A stretch of 64,000 nt of DNA from Pratylenchus scribneri (taxonomy: Eukaryota; Nematoda; Chromadorea; Rhabditida; Pratylenchidae): positions 186,001 through 250,000 of the forward strand of contig JAQSEB010000179.1 of NCBI GenBank assembly GCA_030063045.1, read 5' to 3'. The first letter of the stretch is position 1. Every line of letters begins with the position of its first letter. Below, one piece after another: positions 24,955 to 38,328 of the stretch. Below the pieces are notes generated by a model that did not search any database, had not been told where the DNA came from, and saw only the letters and a program-made list of their open reading frames with translations. The translations under genes were made by a program, and so were the position numbers.

Positions 24955-26568
24955 ATGTCCACCACCTTATTCCCAAAATTTTTTCCATTGGATCAAAATG
25001 AACAAATTCCGATGACGGAATTTAGGGTTGGATTTGTGATTGATCAATTGGATGCTTCAGATCAATGCAAAGAATGGCATCGATTACGGGAAAAGAGCAA
25101 GGGGCATCAAACTTTGATCAAAATTGAAAATATATCCGGTAAAGGATACCTTTCTACGGTTCATCGACTCACTTTTGCCAATTTTGACGGGCAAGAGGAA
25201 GAAAATGATGATGAATTCCGTGTTATCCTTAAGGCAAATTCATCTTAATGAATGAAATTCCGAATTATTTCGTAGGTTCCAACGGTGGAAGTGCTTCAAA
25301 AAATTCGTCCTTTGGATAGTCCAGAAAAGGTGTCTAATATAAGTTTCGGCCATTTGAAACAATTATTAGATTGCCTATTTGACACAAACAATTTCGGCAT
25401 TTCATCGCCGTGAGGTGGCATTCTATGGACAAATTGTATTGAAATATTTACAAAATATCGACGGTCTGAGTTATCTGATTCCGAGGGCATGGGCTTGGGA
25501 GGAATGTGGACAAGGACATCAGCAGAAGGAGGAGGATTCAAAACCAAAATTGGGCCGAGCATTTCTTCTAATGGAAGATGTTTCGGCAGGAAAAGATCAT
25601 CGACATATCGAAGGTGAATTGAGCAAAAAGCAGGTGATTGATGGAATAAATTATTGGTTTTAATGAGGTCAGATTGAATCGGTGATTCAAGCGATGGCCA
25701 GGTTGCATGCCCATTCTCTGGCCATTCCATCTGAATTGCTTAAAACCCATTTTTGGCCGGAGAAAACATTTCAGGCAAGTAAAAAGCATTGAATTAATTA
25801 ATTTCCATTATATTTCGAAGTATGACCAAATTCGACTCCATCAACAACTTTGCTCATTGCCCGATCCAACGGGAGCCTATTTCCGTGCTCACACATTGGC
25901 ATTGACCAAATTCATTGAACGAACGGAAAGTGGACAGGAAATAGATGCCAAAATTGCTGAACAATTCGGTTAACACTCAAATTGTTTTCTCTTAAATTCA
26001 ACAAAATTGGGGCACAGGCATGGAATCGCCAGTCCTTTGCCATGGTGACCTTTGGACGAAAAATATGCTTTTTGATGAAAATGAAGTGAGGGGCATTTTC
26101 GATTGGCAATGTGTCCATCTTGGTAAACAATTAACCTTTTGATTTGACAACCCTTGATAATATTTAGAAAAAATATTTTAAAAAATCAAGTTCAAAAGAA
26201 ATATAAATCTTTATAAGTGTAAATTCAAAATATGTAATTCAGGCTCTGGCTTAAGTGACATTTGTCATTTTATGTTGGTTGTAGTTGACCCGGAGATGCG
26301 TCGTCAAATGACGGATCATTGGCTTGGCCTATACCATTCGTGTTTTGTCAAATCTCTTTCTGCCCTCCAAAATAGGCCAAAAACACCTTTATCCAATTTG
26401 GAAACTGTGAAGGCCATTTACCGAACCCAATTCCCAATTCATCTCCATTTTCTGATGTGTCTTGAGGCATTTTTTGCAAATAAACCGGACGAAGAGGAAA
26501 AAAGGGAGAAAATGCGCCAAAGATTGGTCCAAGCTTTTGATGAGGATATTAGACTCGATTTTGAATAA
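24955..26568 (+). CDS. CHK kinase-like protein (DUF1679 family)
   Basis: Seven exons (24955-25233, 25276-25329, 25370-25633, 25673-25774, 25821-25968, 26018-26122, 26243-26568) give 425 residues. The fold is that of aminoglycoside/choline kinases and the family is expanded in nematodes and insects. The N-lobe has GKGYLSTVHRL (loop) and VILK (lysine), then AFHRREVAFYG, LLMEDVSAG, and the catalytic sites are intact: LCHGDLWTKNMLF and GIFDWQ, followed by GSGLSDICHF. Substrate unknown; relatives in insects phosphorylate ecdysteroids. Introns 1 and 4 start with GC rather than GT (AAG|GCAAAT at 25234 and CAG|GCAAGT at 25775) while the reading frame is perfectly kept. It lies 278 bases after MED23 on the same strand. 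An inactive paralogue sits at 3395-4985. Confidence 0.85.
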
Positions 26569-27230
26569 AAAATTATTATGTTTTTCTACATTGAATTTGA
26601 AAGTTTACAATATTCATCAATAACCAATTAGCCTAAAATTCCTCTTTTCATCATAATTCCCTTTCCATTTTCATGGGAAAGGCAAAAGCCGTCTTAAAGG
26701 CATCTCTTTTCAATCATTTTTTCATAACAATATTATATTCTGAAAAAAAACATTTCTTTTTATATATACATAATCAAAAATTATCGATAATTTTTGCACA
26801 TTTCTATTCTCCTAATTCACACATCACAATCATTCATAAAATTTCAATCCCATTCCCCATATATCCATTTTGGAATGATTATCTAAAATATTTCCCTCCA
26901 ATGATTTGATTGGGAATGAGCAAATTGGAAAGCGAAAAATCGCCAGTTATTTTGCGGCTTCGTCGGGGATTATGGAAAACAAAATTGGTCTGAGTTAGGG
27001 GATTTTTAACGTATTCGCAGGAAGTGTTTTGGGATGACTCAACGGGAGAGCACCCGTTCGTTATTTTGCTTAAAAATGTGTTAGCCATTGAGATGGGAAA
27101 TAAAACCCATATAAAAGCTATTTATCCAAAGCCATAAATTCATTTCATTCAATATAAATTTTCCACTCACAATTATCTTTTTAACAATATTAATTTGTTC
27201 ATTTCAGATTTTGCCAAAATAAATATCAAA
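26569..27230 (+). other. Intergenic region before the coiled-coil ORF
   Basis: AT-rich, no gene seen. Near the right end there is CCATATAAAAGC (about 27108-27119), a TATA-like element, and a CATTTCAG acceptor at 27201-27208, 22 bases before the ATG of the next ORF. Together they suggest the promoter and splice acceptor of that small gene. Confidence 0.4.
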
Positions 27231-27491
27231 ATGTCCGATCGCGAAAATTCTGAACGCGAGAGGCGACGACAACGAGACCTGGAGGCTATCCGACGTGCCG
27301 AAGAAAGGATCAGAGAATTGGAAATTCAACGTCAACAACTTGAAAATCAAAGATTGGCCGAAGATCGGATCAGAGAAATAGCACGACAACGTGTAGAAGA
27401 ACTTGAAAGACAACGTGTGCGGGAACAGAACCGAATTCGCAAGCGGCGCCAAATTGATCGACAACGTAACAATGGAAATGGCAATCAATGA
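27231..27491 (+). CDS. Short charged coiled-coil protein
   Basis: A single uninterrupted frame of 86 residues starts MSDRENSERERRRQ and ends in RQRNNGNGNQ. Arg+Glu+Gln make up most of it, with heptad-like spacing (ERIRELEIQRQQLENQR, REIARQRVEELERQRV), so a continuous helix or coiled coil is likely. A TATA-like element and a splice acceptor lie upstream. No family is recognised, and charged repeats of this kind match many proteins by chance. It could be a small independent gene or the first exon of a longer one. The 3' region has no obvious further exon. Confidence 0.5.
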   Translation: MSDRENSERERRRQRDLEAIRRAEERIRELEIQRQQLENQRLAEDRIREIARQRVEELERQRVREQNRIRKRRQIDRQRNNGNGNQ

Positions 27492-30400
27492 TGCAGAGAT
27501 GAAAGGAAGGAAGGAAGTAAAGAAAGTTGAGCCTATGAAGAGGCAAACAATTTATGGATAAATAATTTTTTTGGAATTTATTGATATATTTGAAAATGAT
27601 TTGATTTGATAAATTGATGATGTTATTGTTTTGAGTATTTTATTATCTGAATCTCGTTTTTGTACTAATTCATTTCATCCCGGCAATTTTGGCATTTTAT
27701 TAAAATAAGTGAGGCATTTGTAGCCCCTAATTAACTATAAAATTCCCCGAAATTTCGAAAATATTCCTCCAATCATCATTCACCTGAATAACCAAATTTT
27801 CCTCTCCTCTTTTCATTTGCTCTTCAAAACACATTTTTGCTAACAATTTTTAAATTAATGGTTCATCCTCCCTCCTTTCGCCCATCCAATTCACTTTCTC
27901 AAGAGTGAGGAGCACCCAAAGGCCAAAGGAATGAATTGGAATTGAATAAAAGAGGCAGGGGAAATTATGCATTTCCTACTGCCGCCACTCTCCATTGGGA
28001 TGAGATAACGGCGAATTAAAAATGTGGCCACCCAGCAAACATTCATCAAAACGGCGAGCAAACTTCGAGACAGGCCGTGGCCAAATCAATGAAAAGAGAG
28101 GAACAAACAAAGACAATTTGAGGATAAATATTGTACAATGAATGATTGGTTGGTGGACATTTGAATTGGAATAAATAAAAGTGAATATTGGAGAGAGAAA
28201 TGAATATAGGCCAATTGATTGAGGAGAATTCAAACACATCAAACACTCAATCAACAGTGGGACCAATTCTCTACATTAGAATTTATCATATAAAAATTTT
28301 GGGAATATTTAGGCAAATTTTCTTCAGGATATTTATCCCGTGAATTCTCCGATATCCATATCCAAATATTATCCCCAAGGGAATGTTGGATGAAAATGTT
28401 GCCTTTCCATTCAAAATGCCTTTTCTTTTTTCCTTTAGCCTCAATTCCTCATCGTTGCGTGTGACTTGGAAAATATAAATAAAGCATTTATGTTTTCATC
28501 CTTCCTCAAATATATTTATTCATAATGCATGCAAATTTTTTATGGCCAAAATGGCCAAAATCATGAAGGAAGAAGCTGGGAAAATTGGAGGCTAAAATGA
28601 AGAGGACGATGAATTTATGCGGGGGAATGGAAATTGGAATAATGGAGGGGAGGGAGGAGGAATGCGCTTTGAATATCGTTATTTTATGCAGATTTAGTAT
28701 ATATATGGATGAATAAATGCGGGAAGCCATCCATCATTTCAATTATTTCAATAAAAAAGGCTGATTGGCCCTCAAGCCTCAATTCAGCGCATAATTAACT
28801 TGATAAATTTAAAAGCTAATACATTCAATCCATGTACATAAAAACTGACCTTTGTTTATTACCCATAAACTTTTTTTCTTCTCGCAATACTTTTCCACTT
28901 TCTATTTTTTGCACACAATTTGTGGCCATCTTTCCAGAGATGAATGAATGAATGGAGGAATTGGGAAGGGCCAAAACGAGGGACCAACAACAGCAGCCGT
29001 AGGAAAAGGAGGAGGCCGCCTTCGATGAATGCTGAAAAACGGGGGAAACGCCAGGGCAGCCGCCAGCGAAGACCAGCGCCAGCCGCCCCCTCCCCAAAGG
29101 CCACATTCAAATTTTTGCCTCCCTCCACCAACCACTCACATTTTCCCTCACAAACACAATTCGGCGATGGGGCCGAGGGCCACTGCCCCCTCCGATATTT
29201 GTAACCAGCAAAAAGGACCGGAGGGGAAGGAAGAGCCATTCTCCACGAGACAGTGGAGCCAAAACGTCGGACCCCGTCGACATTTTTCCACCAATTTCCC
29301 GCTTCATTTTTCCCGAAGCGTGGACAATTTACAATGGCCGCGGGGAAAGAATGAATACTTTTTTTTCTGGAAATGGCTTCTTCTTACCCAAGATTGTTCA
29401 AAAAAAAAACATAAAAAATAAATTCAAAGCCAAATTTGTGCCTCGAAACAATTCCTTTATATCCTCCACCCCCAGGGTCAATCCATCCAAATCTCATTTT
29501 GGTGTACCGCCTTCCCTCCCCTCTCCTCTATTTTTTTCCGTCCAAAATCCAAATTCCAAACCATCCATTTGCATATTTTTCCCCTCCGGCAATCCATCCA
29601 TCCTTTCCTCCATTTATTCATTTGTTGGACTAAAAAATGGCCAAGGAAATGGCCGGCACACAAAATGAAAGGCGCAATTCATCCGCTGGCCCAATTGCTG
29701 GCTGCTTTTGTCCCAAACACGCGCGTGTCCCCCTTTTATTATGGGGGCTGAGCTGCTTTTCCTCATCCTCCCTCGCTCCCCTTTTTAAGCCATATATATT
29801 TTTGCGGCCACAATTTAGGGTCTAAAAATGGTCGAGAGAGAGTGGGGCAGCTGGCGGGTGGCAGCTGAAAATAGTCCATTTGGAGCGCAACAAAAATGAA
29901 GGCAAAAACACGTCAAAATGGCATGCAAATTATTTGAATTTTTGAGAGGATTTGAAGGCGACAAAAAATTCTTTTGAATTTGTGGCGAATTTAGAAATAC
30001 AAAAATTTTGATTTAATTTTTTGTAGGCACACGGCATGACGCCATCAAAGCGAATAAACAACAAAATTGGTGGGGCCTTTTTGACTACAAATTTCACTAT
30101 TTTGGCCTAATTTTAGCCTAAAATTTTCCATTTTTAAATTTTTCTCCTTCAAATGACATTTTAGTGAGGGAAATTCACCCATTTTTGGGTATTTTCCATT
30201 AAATTAATAATTTTTTGTACAAATTCTCTTAGATACTCCCAAAATGTACTCAAATCCATTTTATAATCGAATTATGCAATTTTCAATGACCATTGCCCCC
30301 TCCCCCAACCCAACCCAAAAAACGCGCATTCGAACATTCAAATTCCGAATTTGTCCCTTAAAATTCTGCCGGCCGCCCAACTTCTTCTCCACATTTCCCT

Positions 30401-30687
30401 CCATTTCATTCAAATACTTCTCCTTCATCGTTTTTCGGCGACCTTCCCCCAATTTTTCCTACCAAATACCCATAAAAAAATTTGCGCGCACCACATTTCA
30501 CATTTCATTTTTGACGCAATTTGCCTTCGTTCAAATTTGGCGCTTTCATTCAAATATCAGAAGAAATTGTGGGTAGGCAATAAATTCATCTAAAAACATT
30601 TGAGAGGCCATTTTTTTGACCATTTATTTGTTTATTTGAAATGGACAAAAAATGTGTGGATTTGTTGTTAGATTGGATATTCTTGAT

Positions 30688-30699
30688 GGGGGGGGGGGG
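30688..30699 (+). repeat. Poly-G tract
   Basis: Twelve consecutive G in AT-rich flanking sequence upstream of the POU gene. Confidence 0.9.
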
Positions 30700-33600
30700 A
30701 TTGGGTTCAAGCAATTAGCTATTCTCCTAATCAAATATTTCACTGTAAAAAATCACAATAAAAAGGCAAAAAAAGTACAACAAAGGATAAGGAAATTAGG
30801 GTTTTAATCCAAGCCACCCAAAAAATCGAGCAAATATCCATAGAGAAATGCATTCTTTACGATTTAAAATGTAATTTAAAATTGATTGATGATTAAATTT
30901 GCATTGAATTAATCAATTCATTTTCCATTTTCGTCCAGCCGTTTTCTCTATATTTAATCTTTCCTCCACAATTTCCATTTCCATTCATGCTTTTGGCCAT
31001 TCAACCACCTCCCCTCCCCATTTAAGCATCATCGACATTCCCTTACATTTTCCCAATCACAAAAGGAAGAATGGGAATAAACAAATTTTTCCATTGGCCT
31101 TGGACTCCTAAACCTTCTTCCATCCGAATCTTTTTCCTCATTTTGCATTTTTAATTTCAATTTTATCAAATATAGGCTAGTCTAATTTATTTCAAATTCT
31201 TTTGCTCATTTTTATCATTTTTGCCCGCCGGCTCTTTTCAAATGGGTAGAAAAACGTAAAAATTTGCAAATGCGCACATTCATATAAAGGAAGGAAGAGC
31301 CAATCGGCCCTTAAGGAACATTCCAAAGATGAATCTTTTTTTTTCCTTCTACCTGCCAATTTTTCTCTTCTCCATTTTGGGCCAATTCATTTTGTGCGCA
31401 TGCATGGGCGCATAAATTTTCTTCCCGTCCAATTTTACTCCTTTCCTCCTTTGAACGGCCAACATAAACGCGGCGGCCTTTGGATGGTAAAAACTCGTTT
31501 TTTTTATTTTCAAATTATTCGACCTTAAACCCTTTCATCATCATAGTCATCCTTCATCCTCCCAATTCCGGCCCTCAAAATCGGCCTTTCAATTCATAAC
31601 TTTTTTTTGGAAGGAAAAATTGCGCGATCGGCATTGAATACTGCCTGAATGAGGCTATAATTGAAATTGGAATTATCAAGAGAACTTGAATTATTGAAAA
31701 TATATTTTAATCTGATTTATTTTGGTTATTTTCAGAAAAATTATCCCTAAAATAGCTAACAGAGGAATAAAGTGGCCATAAAATTGTGGCCATAGATTGG
31801 TAAATCAATCAATAATTTGTATTTAAAATATTTGGCCTCGAAAATTCAAATGCACCAATTTAAATGGGAATAATTATTCGACATAAACTTCATCACAAAT
31901 TTGATTTCCCCTTTATTTTAATTTTACTCGAATTCTTTACAATTAAAACATGCATTTAAATTTTAAACTCAGATTATTTTTATCTTTTCATCTCGATCAT
32001 TTAAAGCATTTTCATTTAATAAAATCAGCAGCAAAAATTCAATCACGAGGAATAGGCTAAAATCATGTAATTTTTTGACTGCGCATTCATTTATTTTTCG
32101 GGAAAATATTGTCGCCGTCATTTTTGCATAAATGAATGAATATGAGAAGGGAATTGGGCCGCTTCCGCGCAAAAACGAGTTCTAAGCTGGGGCACAATGC
32201 CGCCACACCCGACATTCCTCATCATCACTTCAATCGGCCCAACTGGGCCCAAATTCCAATTTTCGTCCACATCAGTCAGCCAATTTCCCTATTCCCTCCT
32301 TCTCTTTTGTGTTAATTCCATCCAATCTTTGCTATTTTCTCGCCAATCATTCAACTTTTTTTCCAATCATTTTTTGGCGATTCTTCGATTTTATATTTGC
32401 GCAATGAATGGAATGAATGAATGATGAATAGTCAAAGGCTCAAAGGGATAACATTCAATTTAAAATTCAAATGGAGCAACTTTTTAATTATCCCTGGCAA
32501 TTCCATCGACCATTTTTAGGGCATTATTCATATTTCCCCTCTGCTGACCTTTCTTTGTCCCAATTTTGATAAATGATAAGGGTAAGGCCATTTTGGCATT
32601 TTGCCATAGGTAATCTTTGCATGGCAAATTTGCATCCAATTCTCTTCCCATTTTTGACCTCGTTTACCCTATAAATTCACATTGGAAATGAATGGCCTAT
32701 TTCCCACCGATTTTGCATTTTCTATCTATCAACCCGTCAATTATTAATTTAGCAGAGAAAAGGTCAAATTGGTCAAATCAAGTTTTTTTAGCCTCAGGGC
32801 AAATCTGCAATCTGCATCAGAATCAGAAGCATTTTTGCCATGACCTCCTCCTTCCATAAAAGTGTCCTTTCTCCATCAATTTATTTAAATTAGGTCAAAT
32901 TTTCATTCCTTTGCATTAAAATTTTCATTCTATATTAATTAGGCTAAACATTATTATAAAAATCCAATTAACATTATTTCATTTGATGAAATCCATACAT
33001 TTCTCCAATGTATTCATTTAAGTTTAAGCATTATATTTGCCGGGGTCTAGGCTTAATCAAATGAAATTTTATGCATTATTCACTTTTGTCAACCAACACC
33101 CATTGACTGTGGTCATATGAATGAATCATCCAAATTCCCTCACCAAATTCCCTCAATTTCTCCAACCATTTTTTGTTTTTCAAAATATGTTGGGGAAAAT
33201 GAAGAAGAATAAAAAGTGGAAAACAACGGCCTCATCAGCCAATACATCAAAATGTGAATATTCACATTTTCTTGGCTCCTCGAGATTTACCAAGCAGTCC
33301 GCAGTAAGGCCACCAAAATTCACTAGAAATGAGCCAAGGAATTGGGGGCCGTTGGCCGGATTTTGCTAGGCAAATGAAAGAGAATGACAGCTGCCCGACT
33401 TGGCCAAAAGGCAAATTCCCTCCTCGCCGATGAGCCCATTTGCCTAATGATCTAGGCCTAGGCTGGCTGGGCGGCCATCAATCAGCATAGAAGTGGGGGC
33501 CCAATCGACTACCCAATTTCCCTCAAATTGCATTGAATGTTGACTGGCGGCGCCACCGACGGATCAGCATATTCATTCCCGGCGGCTTCCTCTCGCATTT

Positions 33601-34482
33601 CATCCTCACAATTCCTTCTATTTTCCTCATTCAATTTTAGTTAGCATTCATCGGCTTTGGCTTTTGGTGTTTGCCTCTCATCAATTCCTCACATTAAAAT
33701 GAAATTACACTTTCTATAAACTTATTTAACGATGGGCAATTTAAATTCTGCTGATGGTTGATCATCCAATTTAATATTTATTAAAGAGAAATAACAATCA
33801 GAGTAATCGCCACAATTCTTTTGTCCTACTTTTCCATTTCTTCATCAACATAAAATCTGATCAGCCAATTTCTATACTCCAAATGCCTCCACAATTTCAA
33901 TTGCAAATTTATCATCGCCTCCAAAAATTACTCGCGCCCTAAATTAGAAAGGCAAATTTTTTGATTTTGACGGCGCACAAAATTATCACACGACCCAAAA
34001 ATTGCGCAATCCATGCCCCCATTTTCCCCAACAAAGGAAGGAGGCAAAATCGCCATCATCAAAATCACCTTCTCCCACACCAATTTCCATCAATCCCAAA
34101 TTCCATTCAGCCATTTGCTGGGCGGTTTGTCCCAATTTTTAGTTCATTATTCATTCTTCGCATTCAAATCCTTTTCCTCCATCCACTGATTATTCCCCCA
34201 CATTTGTCCTCCTTCATTTCCATCTTTTACCATTTTTTCTTCGCCAAAGTCGCCGCTGGCCCACATTTTTCATTCCCGCCGATCAGCCTTTTCCTTCACC
34301 CATTTTTAAATTGTGGTCTGCTACTACTGGCTTTGATCATCGCCAGTGGGGAAAGAAGACAAAAATGTAGTAGGGCAGTTTAAATTACGCAAAAATCCCG
34401 CACACTCCTCCGCCCATTTTCCCAGTAGCAGTGAATAATTTATTTTTTCCATCCCATTTTGCTTCGCTGATCCAATTTCAAT

Positions 34483-34493
34483 CCCCCCCCCCC
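34483..34493 (+). repeat. Poly-C tract
   Basis: Eleven consecutive C within a pyrimidine-rich stretch upstream of the POU gene. Confidence 0.9.
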
Positions 34494-36865
34494 TTTCTGT
34501 GCATATTTTTCCCCTTTTTATTCAGTCAGTCTTTCGGCTTCCAAAATTTCCATTCCATTCACATTTTATTTTATTACTCCCGAGCTCATCTTCTTTTCAG
34601 CCAGCCGCCCCTCCTCCCTCCTTTTCCCTTCCCATTTTTCGATTCGACCACAATTTTCTTTGAATCAATCCTCCTCCTTTCCCCCTTTCATTCATTCAAG
34701 AAAATCTCAAATGCAAATTTTGATGAGCTTTTTTTGAAGTCAATTTTCTATTAAAAATCAAAAAAAAATTCCAATTTCATCTTCAAAATTATATTTTTAT
34801 GATTTAAAAATCTTTTGGCCAGAAACATCGAAATTTATAAAATAATAATTAGTCTCAAAATTTTATGAATTCTTTCTTCTATTCCCATTCCTTTTATCGA
34901 GAATTTTATTTTCGAATGAATTTTCTCGAAAAAATATAATATTTCTAAACTGAAATTCCATTCAATCATTCATTAATTACCAATTTGAATCATCCACCTT
35001 CTTATTAATATGAATAATCCTCCAAAAAACAACATTATTCTTTGATGTCTTTATTATTCAGGGGAATTCATCTTCTTGCCATTTTCCCAATTTCATCATA
35101 AGCAAAAATATTTTTTGGTAAATGAAATTTGTTTATTATTCCATCTCGATTCCCCTCCTCCTTCCTCCCTTTTCCTTTCCCCTCCATTTCCCCGTTTTTG
35201 GCTTTGCCACCTTTTTGCCCCCAGCAAAATATGCCTCGAGGGAAATGCAAATTTATCCACAAATTTTAACCTCATTTTAATAATAATCATCATTCTCCCA
35301 ATCCATTTGAACATATTCTTTCCAATCTTTCTGCCACACCCGTTTATGGACATTTGGATGGAGAATACATGCTTAAATGTGCGCGAATTAATTAAGCGAT
35401 TGAATAATTTAAGCGCCAATTTCATTTGAATAATTCCTCATTTGGCCAACTTCCTCGATTATATTTTTCTTCCCTAATTCCTCTTTTTAAACCGCCCATT
35501 ATTACTCTCATATTATTTCCCTTTCCATTGGGCTAGTTTAATGCATTACGAATTGGCCGAATTTGAAAAGGCAAAAGTGAAGGTGGTGGCCTTCGCTTCT
35601 TTCAAAGGGAAATTCATCGGCAACAGCTGCTGGTTTGGGCTGATGAATGGTCGATGTCCCCCAACTAATTTAAAAATATGCGCGCATAAATAAATAAACA
35701 CATAAACAAGTGAATATTTATTTTGAAATGGCAATGCGATGGGCACAAAAATATGTAAACAAAGTAGATGAATGAATGAGAAGATATTGAATTGATCAAT
35801 GGGAAAAATATTATGCATTTTGAGATGGTTTAACTGATTAATTATTTCCTCTTTATGTGGGAGATTGACAAAAATATTTACATTATTTTTGGACTTTGAT
35901 CAACTTAATTAACTGACCAATTAAAACATCCATATTTCTGCTGGAGGCTCTTTCTCTTCTTTAGTTTAAAATTGGGAACTTGGCCATTGAATTTAAAGTT
36001 CAAATTTATGGCCAAATTGGCTAATCAAAATTAATTTAATAGCTTTCAATGACTGATTGTGAGTGAATATAATCTCCATAAATTGATCTGAGAGGAAATT
36101 AGATATTGCTTCCATTTTTGGCCCAATAATTTGTTATCAAATTTTTCATCAAAATATCCCCCTCACTTTGAGTTTTCACAACCAATTTCGCCCCTCCCTT
36201 CCCATTAACAATTTGCCTATTCAAAAATGGATGGATTCCACTCTTCGCGCATTAAAATTTTGGTGATTGTTGGTGTCTGGCCAGAGGGGCCCGCCGCGCG
36301 TGATATAAAGGAAAAGGCGCCCACCTCTATTTGAGCCCATCCACCAAGTCCAAAATAATATTCAGAAAAAGGGGAAAAACTGGTTGGTTGGCGCGGGCCC
36401 AGGTGTGTGTGCATTTTGGGCCTTCATTTTTGGGGTGGAATAAAGGAAAATGGGGAGCGAACGGAAGAATAGTGGCCGATGGTGCCGCCTGCCTGGCTTA
36501 CGAGATGCAAATTGATGTTGTTTTTATTAGGGCCAAATTACCCAAAATTTTTCTATTTATCGGCAAATTTTGCGCACATTTATTTTTAAGACCTAAATCC
36601 CTCTCCTAGCCTAAAACAAATCTGCTATTCTAATTAAGCATTTTGCCCATTCTTTAAATTAGAAGCCATCTAAATTGTTACAATATTAACTTTGACTCTC
36701 CATCAAAATTTTCGGTCATATCTTCTTATTGTAAGCAATAATTTCCATCATATTCATTCATTCATTTTTTTGTTTATTTTGCCCAAATTTCCATTCGAAA
36801 TATTGCCTCAAAATCACAACAAACAACGACTTTCGCCTTCAATTCGTAAATCCATTTTCCCTCAT

Positions 36866-36961
36866 CCCCCCCCCCCCCCCCTCCCTCAATCACACAATCC
36901 ACTCATCCAATCCAAGGGCGATGCAAAATTGCGCAACTCCCCCCCCCCCCCCCCCCCCCCC
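36866..36961 (+). repeat. Paired long poly-C tracts
   Basis: Sixteen C at 36866-36881 and twenty-three C at 36939-36961, 57 bases apart. Exact lengths are unreliable because homopolymers are error-prone. Such runs can form i-motif or, on the other strand, G-quadruplex structures. Confidence 0.85.
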
Positions 36962-38328
36962 AATTCCACTTTCGCATTTTTCTCCAATTTCCCCTTCCTT
37001 TCTATTCACATTTCCGCCCTTCGCATATATTCTAATTGTTGTCCCTGAATAGCAGCCAGCCTCACATCAGAGCAATCATCGTCGGAAGCAACATTTTGTT
37101 TTGTCCCTTATTTGGCTTTTCCTACCCTTCATTTGTTCTCCCTCTATAATGCCTTCTCCTTCTTATCTTTGGGAAGATGGGCCAAAAGGCTTGCTCCATT
37201 CCAAGGGAAATGAACAATCAACCCTGTGGGCCCCCCGCAAAATGTTTGATTATATTCCATTTCCCCTTTTCTTTTTTGCATTTTCCCCGCCACTGGCTTT
37301 CCCCATTCTTTTTTTCCATATATGGCCGCAATAATAAAATAAAAAGTAGCATAATGCGAGGAGAAGACAATTGCACCCAGCAATGCTTTGATCAACTATT
37401 AATCCAATTGAATTATCCAAAAATTATGTTTCCGGATTCCATCGCTCTAATTGTTTTGGGGATGCAAAATTGCGCAGGGAGGGAATTTAATAAGCTTTTT
37501 ATTCATGGCCCCATCGACCTTTAAAAAGGTCATAGTTTTATAGGGACATAATTTTGTACATATTGAGGATTTTACTAGGAAAAGCTGTCACTTTCTCAAT
37601 AGTTTAAAATGGGAAGCAATAATAAAATGCCCTCAAAGAACAATTAAATTGTTGGAAGATACATTTAAATTTTCGTAATTTTCCCTATTTTATCATTTTC
37701 TACAATATTAATTCAGCCAATTCCACCAATTCCTACTTTCATTCCTCATCAGTCAGTAAATTTTGCATATCAATTCCTTCTCGTCCATGGCCCTAAATGC
37801 TTGCTGCCACCCGCCGTTGCCTTTTTCCCTACATTTCCATAATTCCTTCGCCATTTTGAATTGGCTGAGAATGATTGATAACGGCTTTTTTTATTCAAAT
37901 GAATGATGGATGAAAAATTCATTCATTTCTTTTTAACATTTACATAGAACCGCTCTTTTAAATTGCAACAAAACCTCTCTGATTTTACAAATTAAACATT
38001 AATAAAGGCTAATTGTAAAAAACGATATGATGAAAATCGTAATTGTGATTGATCCTTTAAAAATGTTAAAAACTAATTATATTTGCGAATTTTGCCGCAT
38101 TTTTTCTTCATCAGCGTCTGAATCTTGAACTGGGCTGTCGTGTATCCCTTGATGGATTCTTCCTTGCTCCATTCCTTCAATAATTCAACTATCAGCCGTC
38201 ACGGCACGGCACAATACCCGATAATCCATTTCACAATTTATTTATCTACATATCGAAATATCCATGTTTGGTATTCCCCACTCTTCTTTGTCATTTACAC
38301 ATTTTGATTTGAATACGTGAAATTTCAG

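Larger units (their letters stand above)
28529..36512. promoter_or_regulatory. Eight perfect octamer (Oct) sites
   Basis: ATGCAAAT or its reverse ATTTGCAT occurs at 28529-28536, 29567-29574, 29923-29930, 30897-30904, 32628-32635, 34711-34718, 35245-35252 and 36505-36512. This is the classical site for class-2 POU proteins, and the gene downstream encodes one. By composition I estimate about one site would be expected in this length. Function as an autoregulatory control region is inference. Confidence 0.5.
27492..38328. other. Long gene-free region upstream of the POU gene
   Basis: About 10.8 kb with no exon chain I can support on either strand. Open frames here are proline/serine/phenylalanine-rich translations of C- and T-rich sequence without intron structure. 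The region is unusual for this otherwise gene-dense window and contains eight octamer sites, long C or G tracts and many (CATT)n/(GAAT)n runs. The first supportable POU exon begins at 38329 with a phase-1 acceptor and no ATG before 38439, so an upstream leader exon or first coding exon may lie here. Confidence 0.6.

Noticed and set aside
29029..29421. 130-codon frame upstream of the POU gene
   Set aside because: Overlapping frames on both strands in locally GC-rich sequence, no junctions and no recognisable domain.
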